Below are positions 1 to 9,392 of a stretch of DNA of 64,000 nt, one piece after another. A program made the position numbers and the translations under genes. The DNA is from Rhodopirellula sp. SM50 (lineage in GTDB: Bacteria; Planctomycetota; Planctomycetia; Pirellulales; Pirellulaceae): positions 288,869-352,868 of the forward strand of contig NZ_NTFY01000060.1 in NCBI RefSeq assembly GCF_002289565.1, in the 5' to 3' direction. Every line of letters starts with the position of its first letter. Position 1 is the stretch's first letter. Below the pieces are notes generated by a model. That model saw only the letters and a list, made by a program, of their open reading frames with translations, searched no databases and had not been told where the DNA came from.

Positions 1-1490
1 TGCCAGATCACCCCTTGGGTGAACACGCTGTGTTCATACAACGCGACCAGTTTGCCGAGCACCGCCGGCGTCAGCGTTTCGATCAGCAGCGTGTTGGAGG
101 GGCGGTTGCCTTCGAAGACGCGGTGCGGTGCGAGCTCTTCCGACGTGCCTTCGGCCAGCACTTCCTCGCGCGTCTTGCCCATCGCCAACGCTTCGCCTTG
201 GGCGAAGACGTTCGCACTCAATTTGTCGTGATGATCGCCGATCGGATTGAGTGACTTGGCGAACGCGATGAAGTCGCAGGGAATCAAGTGCGTCCCTTGA
301 TGGATCAACTGATAGAACGAATGCTGGCCGTTGGTCCCCGGTTCGCCCCAGTAGATCGGACTGGTGTCGTAATCGACTCGGTCGCCGGCCAGCGTGACCG
401 ACTTGCCGTTGCTTTCCATCGTCAGTTGTTGCAGGTAGGCGGGGAAGCGATTGAGGTATTGATCGTAGGGCAGCACGGCGGTGGTTTGGGCGCCGAAGAA
501 GTCGGTGTACCAGACGGTCAGCAGGCCCAGGATCGCCGGCAGGTTCTCTTCCAGCGGTGCGGTCCGGTAGTGTTGGTCCATCTCATGGAACCCGGCAAGC
601 ATTTCGCGGAAGTGATCCGGGCCGACTGCCAGCATGGTGGACAGTCCGATCGCGGAGTCCATCGAGTAGCGTCCGCCGACCCAATCCCAAAACCCGAACA
701 TGTTGTCGGTGTCGATGCCAAACTCGGCGACTTGCTCGGCGTTGGTGGACAGGGCGACGAAATGTTTGGCGACGGCCGAATGATCCGCGCTGAGTTTTTC
801 CAGCAGCCAGGTCCGCGCGGTGTGCGCGTTGGTCATCGTTTCTTGTGTGGTGAAGGTCTTCGACGCGATGATGAACAGGGTCTCGGCCGGGTTCAGATCG
901 CGTGTCGCTTCGGCAAAATCGGTCCCGTCGACGTTGGACACAAACCGCAACGTTAGATCACGATTGCTGTAATGTCGCAGCGCTTCGTAGGCCATCACCG
1001 GCCCGAGATCCGAGCCGCCGATGCCGACGTTGACGATGTTGCGAATCCGCGCACCGGTGTGTCCGATCCATTGACCGCTGGTGACCGCATCGCAAAACGC
1101 GGACATCTTGTCCAGCACCGCGTGAACCTCGGGAACGACGTTTTTCCCTTCGAACTCGATCGTCGCATCGCGCGGCGCCCGCAGCGCCGTGTGTAACACC
1201 GCCCGGTCTTCGGTCGTGTTGATCTTTTCTCCCGTCATCATCGCCTCGATCCGCTCCTTCAACCCCGCCGCTTCGGCCAGCTTGATCAACAACGAAACGG
1301 TTTCGGCGTCGATGCGGTTCTTGGAATAATCCAAATACAGCCCGACCGCTTCGAGCGAGAGGGTTTGGCCACGTTGCGGATCGGCGGCAAACAGCTCTCG
1401 CAGATGCTTTGACTTGATTTGCTCGTAGTGGGCGTTCAAGTTTTTCCAAGCGTCCTGTGCGGTCAGACTTTGCGGCATGGTGGTGGTCAT
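1..1490 (-). CDS. pgi: Glucose-6-phosphate isomerase (3' end beyond window)
   Basis: Cytoplasmic enzyme that interconverts glucose 6-phosphate and fructose 6-phosphate in glycolysis and gluconeogenesis. Reading the minus strand from ATG at 1490 gives 496 open codons that run off the left edge. The sugar-phosphate loop GIGGSDLGP lies near residues 156-164, the PGI signature [13 protein letters not shown] near 270-283, and the catalytic-glutamate segment [12 protein letters not shown] further on. The family is usually about 550 residues, so only the last part is missing. A second in-frame ATG (1478) gives a start four residues shorter (at MPQSLTAQ) and cannot be excluded. The gene diverges from the PSCyt/DUF1501 pair. 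Family assignment is very secure. Confidence 0.96.
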   Translation of the reverse strand, partial: MTTTMPQSLTAQDAWKNLNAHYEQIKSKHLRELFAADPQRGQTLSLEAVGLYLDYSKNRIDAETVSLLIKLAEAAGLKERIEAMMTGEKINTTEDRAVLHTALRAPRDATIEFEGKNVVPEVHAVLDKMSAFCDAVTSGQWIGHTGARIRNIVNVGIGGSDLGPVMAYEALRHYSNRDLTLRFVSNVDGTDFAEATRDLNPAETLFIIASKTFTTQETMTNAHTARTWLLEKLSADHSAVAKHFVALSTNAEQVAEFGIDTDNMFGFWDWVGGRYSMDSAIGLSTMLAVGPDHFREMLAGFHEMDQHYRTAPLEENLPAILGLLTVWYTDFFGAQTTAVLPYDQYLNRFPAYLQQLTMESNGKSVTLAGDRVDYDTSPIYWGEPGTNGQHSFYQLIHQGTHLIPCDFIAFAKSLNPIGDHHDKLSANVFAQGEALAMGKTREEVLAEGTSEELAPHRVFEGNRPSNTLLIETLTPAVLGKLVALYEHSVFTQGVIW

Positions 1491-1597
1491 CGGATCGAGG
1501 GGTTGGGGGTGGAGACGTCAGCAGGGCAGTTTAGCGATTCACGGGCATTTTTCGACCACGGACTCCAACGGGAATCCGCGACGGCTTCGCCAATCCA

Positions 1598-1624
1598 GAT
1601 TTGAGATTTGAGATTTGAGATTTC
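1598..1624. repeat. Heptanucleotide tandem repeat (GATTTGA)
   Basis: About three and a half copies of the 7-bp unit GATTTGA lie in the divergent spacer between pgi and the cytochrome-domain gene. The same unit recurs at 23002-23013 beside a second heptamer array. Nothing else is evident in this spacer. Confidence 0.7.
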
Positions 1625-1704
1625 CCGGGAATTTGTAATGTTGGATGCATTGCGAGTAGACTGTCGTTGTTCCCGCCGGTCCTCTTTGCCCCGCAGATTC
1701 GCTT

Positions 1705-4128
1705 TTGATTTCAACGCCTTTTCCCTTTCGGATCCTCCCGGTGGCCATGCTGGTTGCGTGGATGCCGCTGGGCGGGATTGCGGCGGCCGAGCGGCCGTTG
1801 TCCTTTAATCGCGACGTGCGGCCGATCTTGTCGGACAAGTGCTTCTTTTGTCACGGCCCGGAGGACAAACATCGTGCGGCCGATTTGCGGCTCGACCGGT
1901 CCGAGGCGGCTTACGGGGTGGCGATCGAACCCGGCAGTGCCGACGAGAGTGAATTGATCGCGCGGATCTTGGATCCCGATCCCGAGGTTCAGATGCCGCC
2001 GCCGGAGACCGGCAAACGCGTGACCGAAGCGGAATTGGACATCTTGCGGCGTTGGATCGACCAAGGCGCCCCGTACGAAGCCTATTGGGCCTATGTCAAA
2101 CCCAGGCCCGTAGCCGTACCACAGCGTGCGGGTCCGGATCCCGGCGCGCGGGCGGAAGGCGTCGAGCCGGATGCCGGCATCATCGATCGGCTGGTACGGG
2201 CAGAGTTGTCGCGTGGTCCGCTGCAGCCCGCACCGCGCGCGACGCATCGCGATCAGCTTCGTCGGCTCTACCTGGACCTGACCGGGCTTCCGCCGAGCTA
2301 CGATCAGATCGCGGCCTTCGCCGCCGATGGTCGTCCCGACGCGTATGAACGCCGCGTCGACGCGTTGCTTGCCTCGCCCGCGTTCGGAGAACGCTTTGCC
2401 GAGTACTGGTTGGATCTGGTCCGCTTTGCCGACACGGTCGGCTACCACGGCGATCAAGTCCACAACATCGCGCCGTACCGTGACTACGTGATCGATTCGA
2501 TCAACGACAACCTATCGCTGGATCGTTTCAGCCGTGAACAACTGGCCGGCGACTTGTTGGAAAATCCGACGATCGAGCAGCAGATCGCCAGTGGATACAA
2601 CCGCTTGCTGCAAACGACACACGAGGGTGGCCTGCAACCGAAAGAGTACTTGGCGATTTATGCCGCCGATCGCGTGCGCAATGTTTCTGCCGTTTGGATG
2701 GCCGCGACGATGGGCTGCGCACAGTGTCATGATCACAAGTACGACCCGTACACGGCCAAGGACTTTTACTCGCTGGCCGCTTTCTTTGCCGATGTCGATG
2801 AAGAGAAACACTTTAAAAATGGTACCAACGCGCTGCCGACCCGCAGGGAACCGGAGATCGATGTGTTGGGGCGTACCGATCGGCTACGTCTGGCGGAATT
2901 AGACGCCGCGATCGAATCGGCTGAAGCGGAGGGGGATTCCGAGCTACTGCAGACGTTGCAAAAGGAACGTGCTGCGATCATCGCTCGCAAGCAGCGGACG
3001 ATGGTCACCAAGTCGATTGAGCCGCGGACGGTTCGTTTCCTGCCGCGGGGGAACTGGTTGGACGAAAGCGGCGACGTGATGCAGCCCGCGGTCCCGGAAT
3101 TTCTGGGGGACATCGGCGAGTTTGCCGGTTTGCCCGACGGGGCTCGGGCGACGCGTCTGGACTTGGCAAATTGGTTGTTTGACGTCGAACGGGGCATCGG
3201 CGGATTGACCGCACGCGTGTTTGCGAATCGGTTGTGGTACCTGTACAGCGGACGCGGCATCAGTCCGACGCTCGGCGATTTTGGCGGTCAGGGCAGGCCA
3301 CCGACGAATCCAGAGCTATTGGATCATCTGGCCGGCGTCTTGATGGAATCCGGCTGGGACCTCAAGGCCACGGTTCGTCAAATCGTCACCAGCGAAACGT
3401 ATCGCCAGGCGGTCGTGATGCAGGAAACACGTCGCACGCTGGATCCGTACAACGATCTGGCCGCGTCACAATCGGGACATCGCTTACCCGCCGAAACCGT
3501 ACGCGATGCGGTGTTGGAAATGGCCGGGTTGCTGGATCATCAGGTCGGCGGACGGAGCGTGCGGCCGTATCAACCCAGTGGCTACTATCGGCATTTGAAC
3601 TTTCCCGGGCGAATCTACACGCCTGACCAGGGACGGATGCTGTGGCGGCGTGGCGTCTACACCCATTGGCAGCGTCAGTTCTTGCATCCGACGCTCAAAG
3701 CACTCGATGCACCGAGCCGCGAGGAATGCATGGCCGAGCGGCCGCGCAGCAACACACCGCTGGAAGCGTTGGCGTTATTGAACGACCCGACTTTCGTCAT
3801 CGCTGCAAAAGCCTTTGCCGCCAGGGTGCTGCGGGAGAGCGACACGGCGACGTCGCCAACGTCCGCCATCGAGACAAGACTCAACACGGCGCTGCGGATC
3901 GCGATCGGCCGCGACGCCAATCAAACCGAACGTGTTGCGCTGACGCGATTGCTGGAGAGCGAAATCCAACGCTTTGAAAATGACCCGATTGCCTGCGACG
4001 CGTTTTTGGAAACACCCCGCGACGTCACGATTGCGTGGCCGGCCGAGACGCCCGATCCCGACCGCGCGGCCTGGTCCAGCGTCGCGCGGGCCGTCCTGAA
4101 CTTGCACGAAACCCTGTACCGTCCCTGA
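1705..4128 (+). CDS. Planctomycete cytochrome C / DUF1549 / DUF1553 protein
   Basis: Exported multidomain protein of the family that planctomycetes carry in many copies, always with a DUF1501 partner; a role in sugar or polysaccharide oxidation is suspected but unproven. The N-terminus has a hydrophobic signal ending near AAA-E. A PSCyt1 domain with heme motif CFFCH follows (about residues 30-125), then DUF1549 (about 155-360) with a second CxxCH (CAQCH), a charged helical linker, and DUF1553 (about 470-790). Length 807 residues is typical. The start used is TTG at 1705, which gives a normal signal peptide; GTG 1741 or ATG 1747 would leave a very short one. Its stop overlaps the DUF1501 start by one base (TGATG). 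Confidence 0.9.
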   Translation: MISTPFPFRILPVAMLVAWMPLGGIAAAERPLSFNRDVRPILSDKCFFCHGPEDKHRAADLRLDRSEAAYGVAIEPGSADESELIARILDPDPEVQMPPPETGKRVTEAELDILRRWIDQGAPYEAYWAYVKPRPVAVPQRAGPDPGARAEGVEPDAGIIDRLVRAELSRGPLQPAPRATHRDQLRRLYLDLTGLPPSYDQIAAFAADGRPDAYERRVDALLASPAFGERFAEYWLDLVRFADTVGYHGDQVHNIAPYRDYVIDSINDNLSLDRFSREQLAGDLLENPTIEQQIASGYNRLLQTTHEGGLQPKEYLAIYAADRVRNVSAVWMAATMGCAQCHDHKYDPYTAKDFYSLAAFFADVDEEKHFKNGTNALPTRREPEIDVLGRTDRLRLAELDAAIESAEAEGDSELLQTLQKERAAIIARKQRTMVTKSIEPRTVRFLPRGNWLDESGDVMQPAVPEFLGDIGEFAGLPDGARATRLDLANWLFDVERGIGGLTARVFANRLWYLYSGRGISPTLGDFGGQGRPPTNPELLDHLAGVLMESGWDLKATVRQIVTSETYRQAVVMQETRRTLDPYNDLAASQSGHRLPAETVRDAVLEMAGLLDHQVGGRSVRPYQPSGYYRHLNFPGRIYTPDQGRMLWRRGVYTHWQRQFLHPTLKALDAPSREECMAERPRSNTPLEALALLNDPTFVIAAKAFAARVLRESDTATSPTSAIETRLNTALRIAIGRDANQTERVALTRLLESEIQRFENDPIACDAFLETPRDVTIAWPAETPDPDRAAWSSVARAVLNLHETLYRP

Positions 4129-5555
4129 TGAACGAACTCCAGCGAAGAACGTTTCTCGCCAACAGCGGCCTGTCTCTCGGTGCGGCGTCGTTTGCGAACC
4201 TTTTGGCTCGCGATGGGGCGGCAGAGCTTGCGCCGGGCTTACCGCAGGGCTTACCACCGGGCGTCGACGGATTGCCGCACTTTCCGCCGCGAATCAAACG
4301 CGTGATCTTTCTCTGCATGGCCGGCGGTCCGTCGCACTTGGAGACCTTTGACAAGAAACCGGAATTGGCGCGGCTGCACGACCAGCCGATGCCCGCTTCG
4401 TTCACCGACGGTCAACCCATCGCTCAACTCGCCGGAAAGCCGTTGAAAGTCCAAGGCCCGCTGACCACGTTTCGCCGCTGCGGCCAGAGCGGTCAAACGA
4501 TCAGCGACTTCTTGCCCTACCATCAAAAGATGGCGGACGACTTGTGCATCCTTAAGTCGATGGTCACCGAGCAGATCAACCATGACCCCGCGCACACCTT
4601 CATGAACACGGGCACCGCGATCAGTGGGCGTCCGTCGATGGGATCTTGGGTCACCTACGGGCTGGGCAGCGAGTGCGATGACTTGCCGGGGTTCGTCGTC
4701 ATGACCAGCGTCGGCGGCCGCAATCCGCAACCGATCGCTTCGCGTCAGTGGTCGTCCGGGTTTCTGCCCAGCCGCTACCAGGGCGTCGAATTCAACAGCA
4801 CCGGCGTCCCCGTTCACTACGTCCAACCGCCTGCGGGGGTCGGCAAGGTCGGCCAGCGGGCGGTCGTCGACGCCATCGCCGCGATCAACCAACATCGGTT
4901 TGCCCGCCACGGGGACCCGGAGATTCAGACGCGTCTTTCGACCTACGAGATCGCATTTCAAATGCAAACCTCGGTGCCGGATCTGGTCGACATGTCCGAC
5001 GAGCCGCAGCGGATATTGGACATGTACGGCGCGACACCGGGCGACGGATCGTTCGCCAGCAATTGTCTGCTGGCGCGGCGGTTGGCCGAGCGCGGCGTGC
5101 GTTTCATTCAGCTTTACCACCGGGGCTGGGACCACCACGGCGATCTGGAGCGGTACATGAACGTGTGCTGCAAGTTGACCGACCAGCCGACGTGGGCGTT
5201 GATTCAGGATTTGAAGCAACGGGGAATGCTGGATGAGACGCTGGTGATTTGGGGCGGCGAGTTCGGTCGCACGCCGATGTACCAGGGCAAGGGAGGTCCC
5301 GGGCGGGATCACCACATCAAGGGGTTTTCGATGTGGATGGCCGGCGGGGGCGTCAAGCCCGGCCTCAGTTACGGGGCAACCGATGAACTGGGCTACAACG
5401 CGACCGAAAATGTCGTCCACGTGCGAGATTTACACGCCACGATGCTGCATCTGCTGGGAATTCGCCACCAGCGTTTCAGTTATCCGTTTCAGGGGTTGGA
5501 CATGAAACTGACGGGGGTGGAGAAGGCCCGCGTTTTGGAGGGGGTTCTGGCATGA
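4128..5555 (+). CDS. DUF1501 (sulfatase-like) Tat-exported protein
   Basis: 475-residue partner of the preceding PSCyt protein. It starts at ATG 4128, overlapping that gene's stop by one base, so translation is probably coupled. The N-terminus QRRTFLANSGLSLGAASF is a twin-arginine signal (RRxFL), implying folded export. The body is the DUF1501 fold, related to alkaline-phosphatase/sulfatase enzymes: FLCMAGGPSHLETFD near the N-terminus, HRGWDHHG, and GGEFGRTP with a downstream GRDHH motif, which supply likely metal ligands. Reaction and substrate are unknown. An ordinary planctomycete gene pair. Confidence 0.92.
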   Translation: MNELQRRTFLANSGLSLGAASFANLLARDGAAELAPGLPQGLPPGVDGLPHFPPRIKRVIFLCMAGGPSHLETFDKKPELARLHDQPMPASFTDGQPIAQLAGKPLKVQGPLTTFRRCGQSGQTISDFLPYHQKMADDLCILKSMVTEQINHDPAHTFMNTGTAISGRPSMGSWVTYGLGSECDDLPGFVVMTSVGGRNPQPIASRQWSSGFLPSRYQGVEFNSTGVPVHYVQPPAGVGKVGQRAVVDAIAAINQHRFARHGDPEIQTRLSTYEIAFQMQTSVPDLVDMSDEPQRILDMYGATPGDGSFASNCLLARRLAERGVRFIQLYHRGWDHHGDLERYMNVCCKLTDQPTWALIQDLKQRGMLDETLVIWGGEFGRTPMYQGKGGPGRDHHIKGFSMWMAGGGVKPGLSYGATDELGYNATENVVHVRDLHATMLHLLGIRHQRFSYPFQGLDMKLTGVEKARVLEGVLA

Positions 5556-5694
5556 TCGGAACGACCCGACGGGGCCGAGCGAACAGACTGGTGGGGCTAG
5601 CGTTTTTAGCCCTATACGCTGCCGATGCCGGTCGATACACTCTGGGGCCCGAATTCGCATAACCCATTGAATTTTGACGAAGTTAGACCAAGAA

Positions 5695-6009
5695 ATGTAC
5701 GCCATTATTGTTGACGGTGGACGTCAGTACCGTGTTGAGCCCGGAATGGAAGTCGATCTGGACTACCGTGAAACGCCGGCTGGTGAAAGTTTGACCTTTG
5801 AAAAAGTGCTCGCGGTCCAAGGTGAATCGGGTTTGAAGCTCGGATCTCCGACCGTCGACGGCGCCACCGTGACCGCCTCGGTGATGGGGCCCAAACAGGG
5901 CAAGAAGATCTACGTGCAGAAGTTCCGACGGCGAAAGCACAGCAAGAGCCGCATCGGCCACCGTCAGCTGTTCACGCGAGTCAAGATCACGGACATCGCG
6001 GGCGTCTGA
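5695..6009 (+). CDS. rplU: 50S ribosomal protein L21
   Basis: 104-residue ribosomal protein that binds 23S rRNA in the large subunit. The start MYAIIVDGGRQYRVEPG and the C-terminal YVQKFRRRKHSKSRIGHRQ are diagnostic. ATG 5695 is chosen because it gives the canonical N-terminus; an upstream TTG (5674) would add seven residues. In most bacteria rplU is followed by rpmA and often obg. Here it is followed by a Ser/Thr kinase whose ATG overlaps the rplU stop (TGATG at 6007-6011), and obg lies about 33 kb away. Confidence 0.95.
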   Translation: MYAIIVDGGRQYRVEPGMEVDLDYRETPAGESLTFEKVLAVQGESGLKLGSPTVDGATVTASVMGPKQGKKIYVQKFRRRKHSKSRIGHRQLFTRVKITDIAGV

Positions 6010-7022
6010 TGCCTTCCAGCCGGCTCTCCGATTACGAGCTGGGGGATATCTTGGGTGTTGGAACCGTCGGCACGATCTACCGTGCGACGGAAAAGGAGAC
6101 CGGGCGCAGTGTGGCGCTCAAGATACTCCATCCCAAAGTCAGCCAAAACACTCTGATTCGCGCTCGCTTCAAACGCGAGATGGTGATTTTGGAGAAGCTG
6201 CGGCATCCCAGTATTGTCCAGTACTTCGGCGGAGGCCGTGTCGACGATGACCAGGGGCTGTTTTATGCCATGGAAGTGGTCTCGGGCGGGACGGTTTCGG
6301 ACCTGCTCACCTTTGGCGGGCCGCTTCCCTGGACAGTGGTCGTCGAGATCACCCGTCAAGTCTGCAGTGCGCTGCAGTGTGCCCACAACATCGGCATCGT
6401 CCATCGCGACTTGAAGCCGAGCAATCTGTTCCTGACCCCCGAAGGCGGCGTCAAGCTGGGGGATTTTGGGATCGCACGAGATCTGACCGCCGGCGATTTG
6501 ACGTCGGCCGGTATCACGGTCGGGACGCATGCCTACATGGCACCGGAACAAATCAGGGGCGAGCAATCGGTTTCGGGAAAGGCCGATCTGTATGCGCTCG
6601 GCTGCTGCATGTTCGAGATGCTGACCGGCCGGAAAGTCTTTCTCAGCGACGACTACGCCAAACTGTTTGACCAGCATCTCAAAAGCAAACCGCCCTCGGT
6701 GCGTGACTTTGTCGATTGCCCCGAAGCGATCGACAAGGTGATCGGGCGGCTGCTGGCCAAGTCGCCCGACGACCGCCCGTTCAACGCCCGTCAGGTCCAG
6801 GCGATGATGATGGAAGCGGCGCGCAATTTTAATTCGGGCGAGAAGGCCGGTGATCCGGACAACCCCGTTTTCGAGGCCGGGCACAACGAGCTGGTGCGAC
6901 GGATTCGAGCGCGGCTGGATCCGATGTCCAACACCGTCAGTGGGCCGCGGCTGGCACTCGCGATCGCAGTGATCGCAGCGATCATCATCGGTCTGGTCGT
7001 GGTTTCGCAGTCCGGTTCGTAG
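6009..7022 (+). CDS. Ser/Thr protein kinase, membrane-anchored
   Basis: 337-residue Hanks-type kinase. The glycine loop is GVGTVGTIYRA (residues 16-26), the VALK lysine K38, the catalytic loop HRDLKPSN with D134, and the Mg-binding DFG with D152, followed by an APEQ segment. All catalytic residues are present. A single C-terminal hydrophobic helix (about 316-334) leaves only a few residues outside, so this is a cytoplasmic kinase tethered at its C-terminus with no sensor domain. It is translationally coupled to rplU. Substrate unknown. Confidence 0.93.
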   Translation: MPSSRLSDYELGDILGVGTVGTIYRATEKETGRSVALKILHPKVSQNTLIRARFKREMVILEKLRHPSIVQYFGGGRVDDDQGLFYAMEVVSGGTVSDLLTFGGPLPWTVVVEITRQVCSALQCAHNIGIVHRDLKPSNLFLTPEGGVKLGDFGIARDLTAGDLTSAGITVGTHAYMAPEQIRGEQSVSGKADLYALGCCMFEMLTGRKVFLSDDYAKLFDQHLKSKPPSVRDFVDCPEAIDKVIGRLLAKSPDDRPFNARQVQAMMMEAARNFNSGEKAGDPDNPVFEAGHNELVRRIRARLDPMSNTVSGPRLALAIAVIAAIIIGLVVVSQSGS

Positions 7023-7049
7023 AGTGCGGGAGTCGCGGAATGCGTCATG

Positions 7050-7137
7050 GTTCACCCTCCCTGGCAGCATCGGTGTCGACACAACCAAAGAAACCCTCTC
7101 CTCGCGACGCTCGACTCTTCCAGGGGGAGAGTGACTA
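7050..7137. repeat. Dispersed repeat related to 30281-30430
   Basis: The block contains a CACCCTCCCTGGCAG start and a CTCTCCTCGCGACGCTCGAC segment closed by CAGGGGGAGAGTGACTA. The same two segments occur at 30281-30430 in a longer copy. The copy sits in the 173-bp spacer after the kinase gene, which holds nothing else. Confidence 0.65.
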
Positions 7138-7195
7138 AACCCGTTTCTTTTCAACGCCTTGTGAGTTCCCAACCCGCACCCCCGTTTCACCGCTC

Positions 7196-8242
7196 ATGAA
7201 TCCGACCCACGGCCTTCCCGAAGTCATCGAAGACGAATCCCAACTCGAGGAACTGTTGATCACGCCGTCGGCGGAATTGATCGAATGGGCCGCAACGCTT
7301 TCGGGAAGCCTGGTGATCTTGGGAGCCGGTGGCAAGATGGGGCCGACCCTGGCCGCACGCGCCCAGCGCGCGATCGATCAAGCCGGGGCCGCTGCCCAGG
7401 TCGTTGCGGTCAGTCGATTCTCCGATCCGGTTGCCCGCGACTGGCTCGACCGATGGGGAGTCAAGACCGTGGCTGCGGACCTGCTTTCGCAAGACGCGTT
7501 GGACGAATTGCCCGACACCAACACGGTCATCTATCTGGTCGGCTCGAAATTTGGGACCCGGCAAAACCCGTCGCACACCTGGGCCGTCAATACGATCGCA
7601 CCGGCCTGTGCGATGCGGCGATATCCCCAGTCCGCCTTTGTCGCGCTCTCGACCGGAAACGTCTATCCGTTCACGCGCACCGATCAGGGCGGATCGCGTG
7701 AAACCGATGCTTTGGAGCCGGTCGGCGAGTATGCGTATGCGGCGGTCGGACGCGAACGCATCTTCGATCATTTCTCGCGCGTCCATGGCACGCCGGTCGC
7801 CATGATCCGATTGAACTATGCGACCGATCTGCGCTACGGCGTGCTGACCGATTTGGCGCTGAAGGTTTTCCGAGGAGAGGCGATCGACCTAACGCAAGGC
7901 TACTTCAATTGCATCTGGCAAGGCGACGCGAATGACTTGATCCTGCGCGCCGTCCCGCTGGCTCAGTCGCCGCCGCGACCGATCAACTTGACCAGCCTGG
8001 AAACCTTCTCTGTCCGCGAAGTTGCCCAGACGTTTGGTCAATTGATGAACCGTGACGTCCGGTTCAGCGGTCAGGAATCCGAGACCGCGCTGCTGAGCAA
8101 TGCCTCCCAGTGCGCCGAGCTGCTGGGCGCGCCGGCCACTCCGATGGATCGGGTGATTCAATGGACCGCTCACTGGGTTCGCCAAGACGCTCCGTTGTTG
8201 GGCAAGCCGACGCATTTTGAGGTTCGCGATGGCGCCTTCTGA
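7196..8242 (+). CDS. NAD-dependent epimerase/dehydratase family protein
   Basis: 348-residue extended short-chain dehydrogenase/reductase. The Rossmann glycine motif GAGGKMG is at residues 43-49, and an ALSTGNVYP strand supplies the catalytic Ser/Thr. The usual YxxxK dyad is altered: the region reads YAYAAVGRER, so the lysine position is glycine and an arginine follows. A classical epimerase mechanism is therefore doubtful and the protein may be a diverged reductase. The downstream DapA-like gene overlaps its end, and the two probably act in one sugar-acid or amino-acid degradation pathway. The substrate cannot be read from sequence. Confidence 0.82.
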   Translation: MNPTHGLPEVIEDESQLEELLITPSAELIEWAATLSGSLVILGAGGKMGPTLAARAQRAIDQAGAAAQVVAVSRFSDPVARDWLDRWGVKTVAADLLSQDALDELPDTNTVIYLVGSKFGTRQNPSHTWAVNTIAPACAMRRYPQSAFVALSTGNVYPFTRTDQGGSRETDALEPVGEYAYAAVGRERIFDHFSRVHGTPVAMIRLNYATDLRYGVLTDLALKVFRGEAIDLTQGYFNCIWQGDANDLILRAVPLAQSPPRPINLTSLETFSVREVAQTFGQLMNRDVRFSGQESETALLSNASQCAELLGAPATPMDRVIQWTAHWVRQDAPLLGKPTHFEVRDGAF

Positions 8243-9323
8243 GGGGATGCAACAAAACGCTCCGATGCCGCCTACATGGGTGATGCAATCGATTCGCAGC
8301 GGCATCGTGATCCCGGCGCATCCCCTGGCGCTCGATGCCGAGGGTCATTTTGACCGTCGCAGCCAACTCGCACTGACTCGCTACTATCACGCGGCCGGTG
8401 CCGGAGGTCTGGCGGTCGGCGTTCACACCACCCAATTCCAAATTCGCGAGCCCCAACACAATCTGCTTCGACCGGTGCTTGAGCTTGCCGCAGAGACGGC
8501 TCGCGATCTGGATGCCGCCGCCGGCCGACAGACCGTCTTGATCGCCGGGATCTGCGGCCAGACGGACCAGGCGATCGGTGAAGCCCGGCTGGCTCGAGAT
8601 CTCGGCTATCACGTCGGGTTGTTGTCGCTAGCCGCCTTGCCGGATGCCAGCGACGATCAGTTGATCGGGCATTGCCGGGCGGTCGCCGAGCGGATTCCGA
8701 TCTTTGGGTTTTACCTGCAACCCGCGGTCGGCGGGCGGGTGCTGTCGGTCGATTTTTGGAGGCGTTTGGCGGGCATCCGCAACTTGGTCGGGATCAAGAT
8801 TTCGCCCTTCGATCGATACAAGACGCTGGATGTGGTTCGCGCGGTTGTCGAGTCCGGGCGTGGAAACGACGTGACGTTGTACACCGGCAATGACGACGCG
8901 ATCGTCCTGGATCTACTGACCGACTATGAAGTCCGGGTCAACGACTCTGTGAAACGAATTCAGATCGTCGGCGGCCTGCTCGGGCACTGGGCGTGTTGGA
9001 CCCAAAAAGCAGTCGAATTGCTGCAGACGTGTAAGAGCGCCCGGGGGGCCGATCAGATGCAGCGCGGGTTGTTGACATTGGCGACGCAGGTCACCGACTG
9101 CAACGCCGCACTGTTCGACGCCGCCAACGGATTCGCAGGCTGTATCGCCGGCATCCAGGAGGTGCTGTATCGCCAGGGGCTGTTGTCCAGCCCTCGGTGC
9201 TTGGACCCCAAGGAACGTCTCTCGCCGGGGCAACGCGACGAAATCGATCGTGTGTGCGACGCCTATCCGCATCTGGTCGACGACGAATTCGTTTCGCGAA
9301 ACCTCAAGGCCTGGCGGCGCTGA
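8229..9323 (+). CDS. Dihydrodipicolinate synthase (DapA) family aldolase
   Basis: 364-residue TIM-barrel lyase of the DHDPS/N-acetylneuraminate lyase family. The Schiff-base lysine is K190 in VGIKISPF, and the conserved tyrosine is in FGFYLQPA. Start ATG 8229 is chosen because GAGG lies six bases upstream; TTG 8217 and ATG 8247 are alternatives. It overlaps the end of the epimerase-like gene by 14 bp, so the pair is an operon. The N-terminal extension and context argue against true DapA; a pyruvate-dependent aldolase or dehydratase acting on a sugar acid is more likely. Confidence 0.85.
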   Translation: MAPSEGMQQNAPMPPTWVMQSIRSGIVIPAHPLALDAEGHFDRRSQLALTRYYHAAGAGGLAVGVHTTQFQIREPQHNLLRPVLELAAETARDLDAAAGRQTVLIAGICGQTDQAIGEARLARDLGYHVGLLSLAALPDASDDQLIGHCRAVAERIPIFGFYLQPAVGGRVLSVDFWRRLAGIRNLVGIKISPFDRYKTLDVVRAVVESGRGNDVTLYTGNDDAIVLDLLTDYEVRVNDSVKRIQIVGGLLGHWACWTQKAVELLQTCKSARGADQMQRGLLTLATQVTDCNAALFDAANGFAGCIAGIQEVLYRQGLLSSPRCLDPKERLSPGQRDEIDRVCDAYPHLVDDEFVSRNLKAWRR

Positions 9324-9354
9324 CCTGCCGCCCGCGTGGGAGAGGCAGTCGTAG

Positions 9355-9371
9355 GGCATGCTGTGCATGCC
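9355..9371. repeat. Mini-hairpin repeat GGCATGC-TGT-GCATGCC
   Basis: A perfect 7-bp stem with loop TGT, preceded by GTA, lies between two convergent genes. It belongs to a family found also at 11547, 11568, 61778, 61809, 61834 and 34362. Confidence 0.75.
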
Positions 9372-9392
9372 AGCGGTCTGACGTTATCACCG

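Noticed and set aside
4251..5420. Long open frame of 389 codons on the minus strand
   Set aside because: It is fully antisense to the DUF1501 gene; high GC keeps the opposite strand open, and no domain is present.
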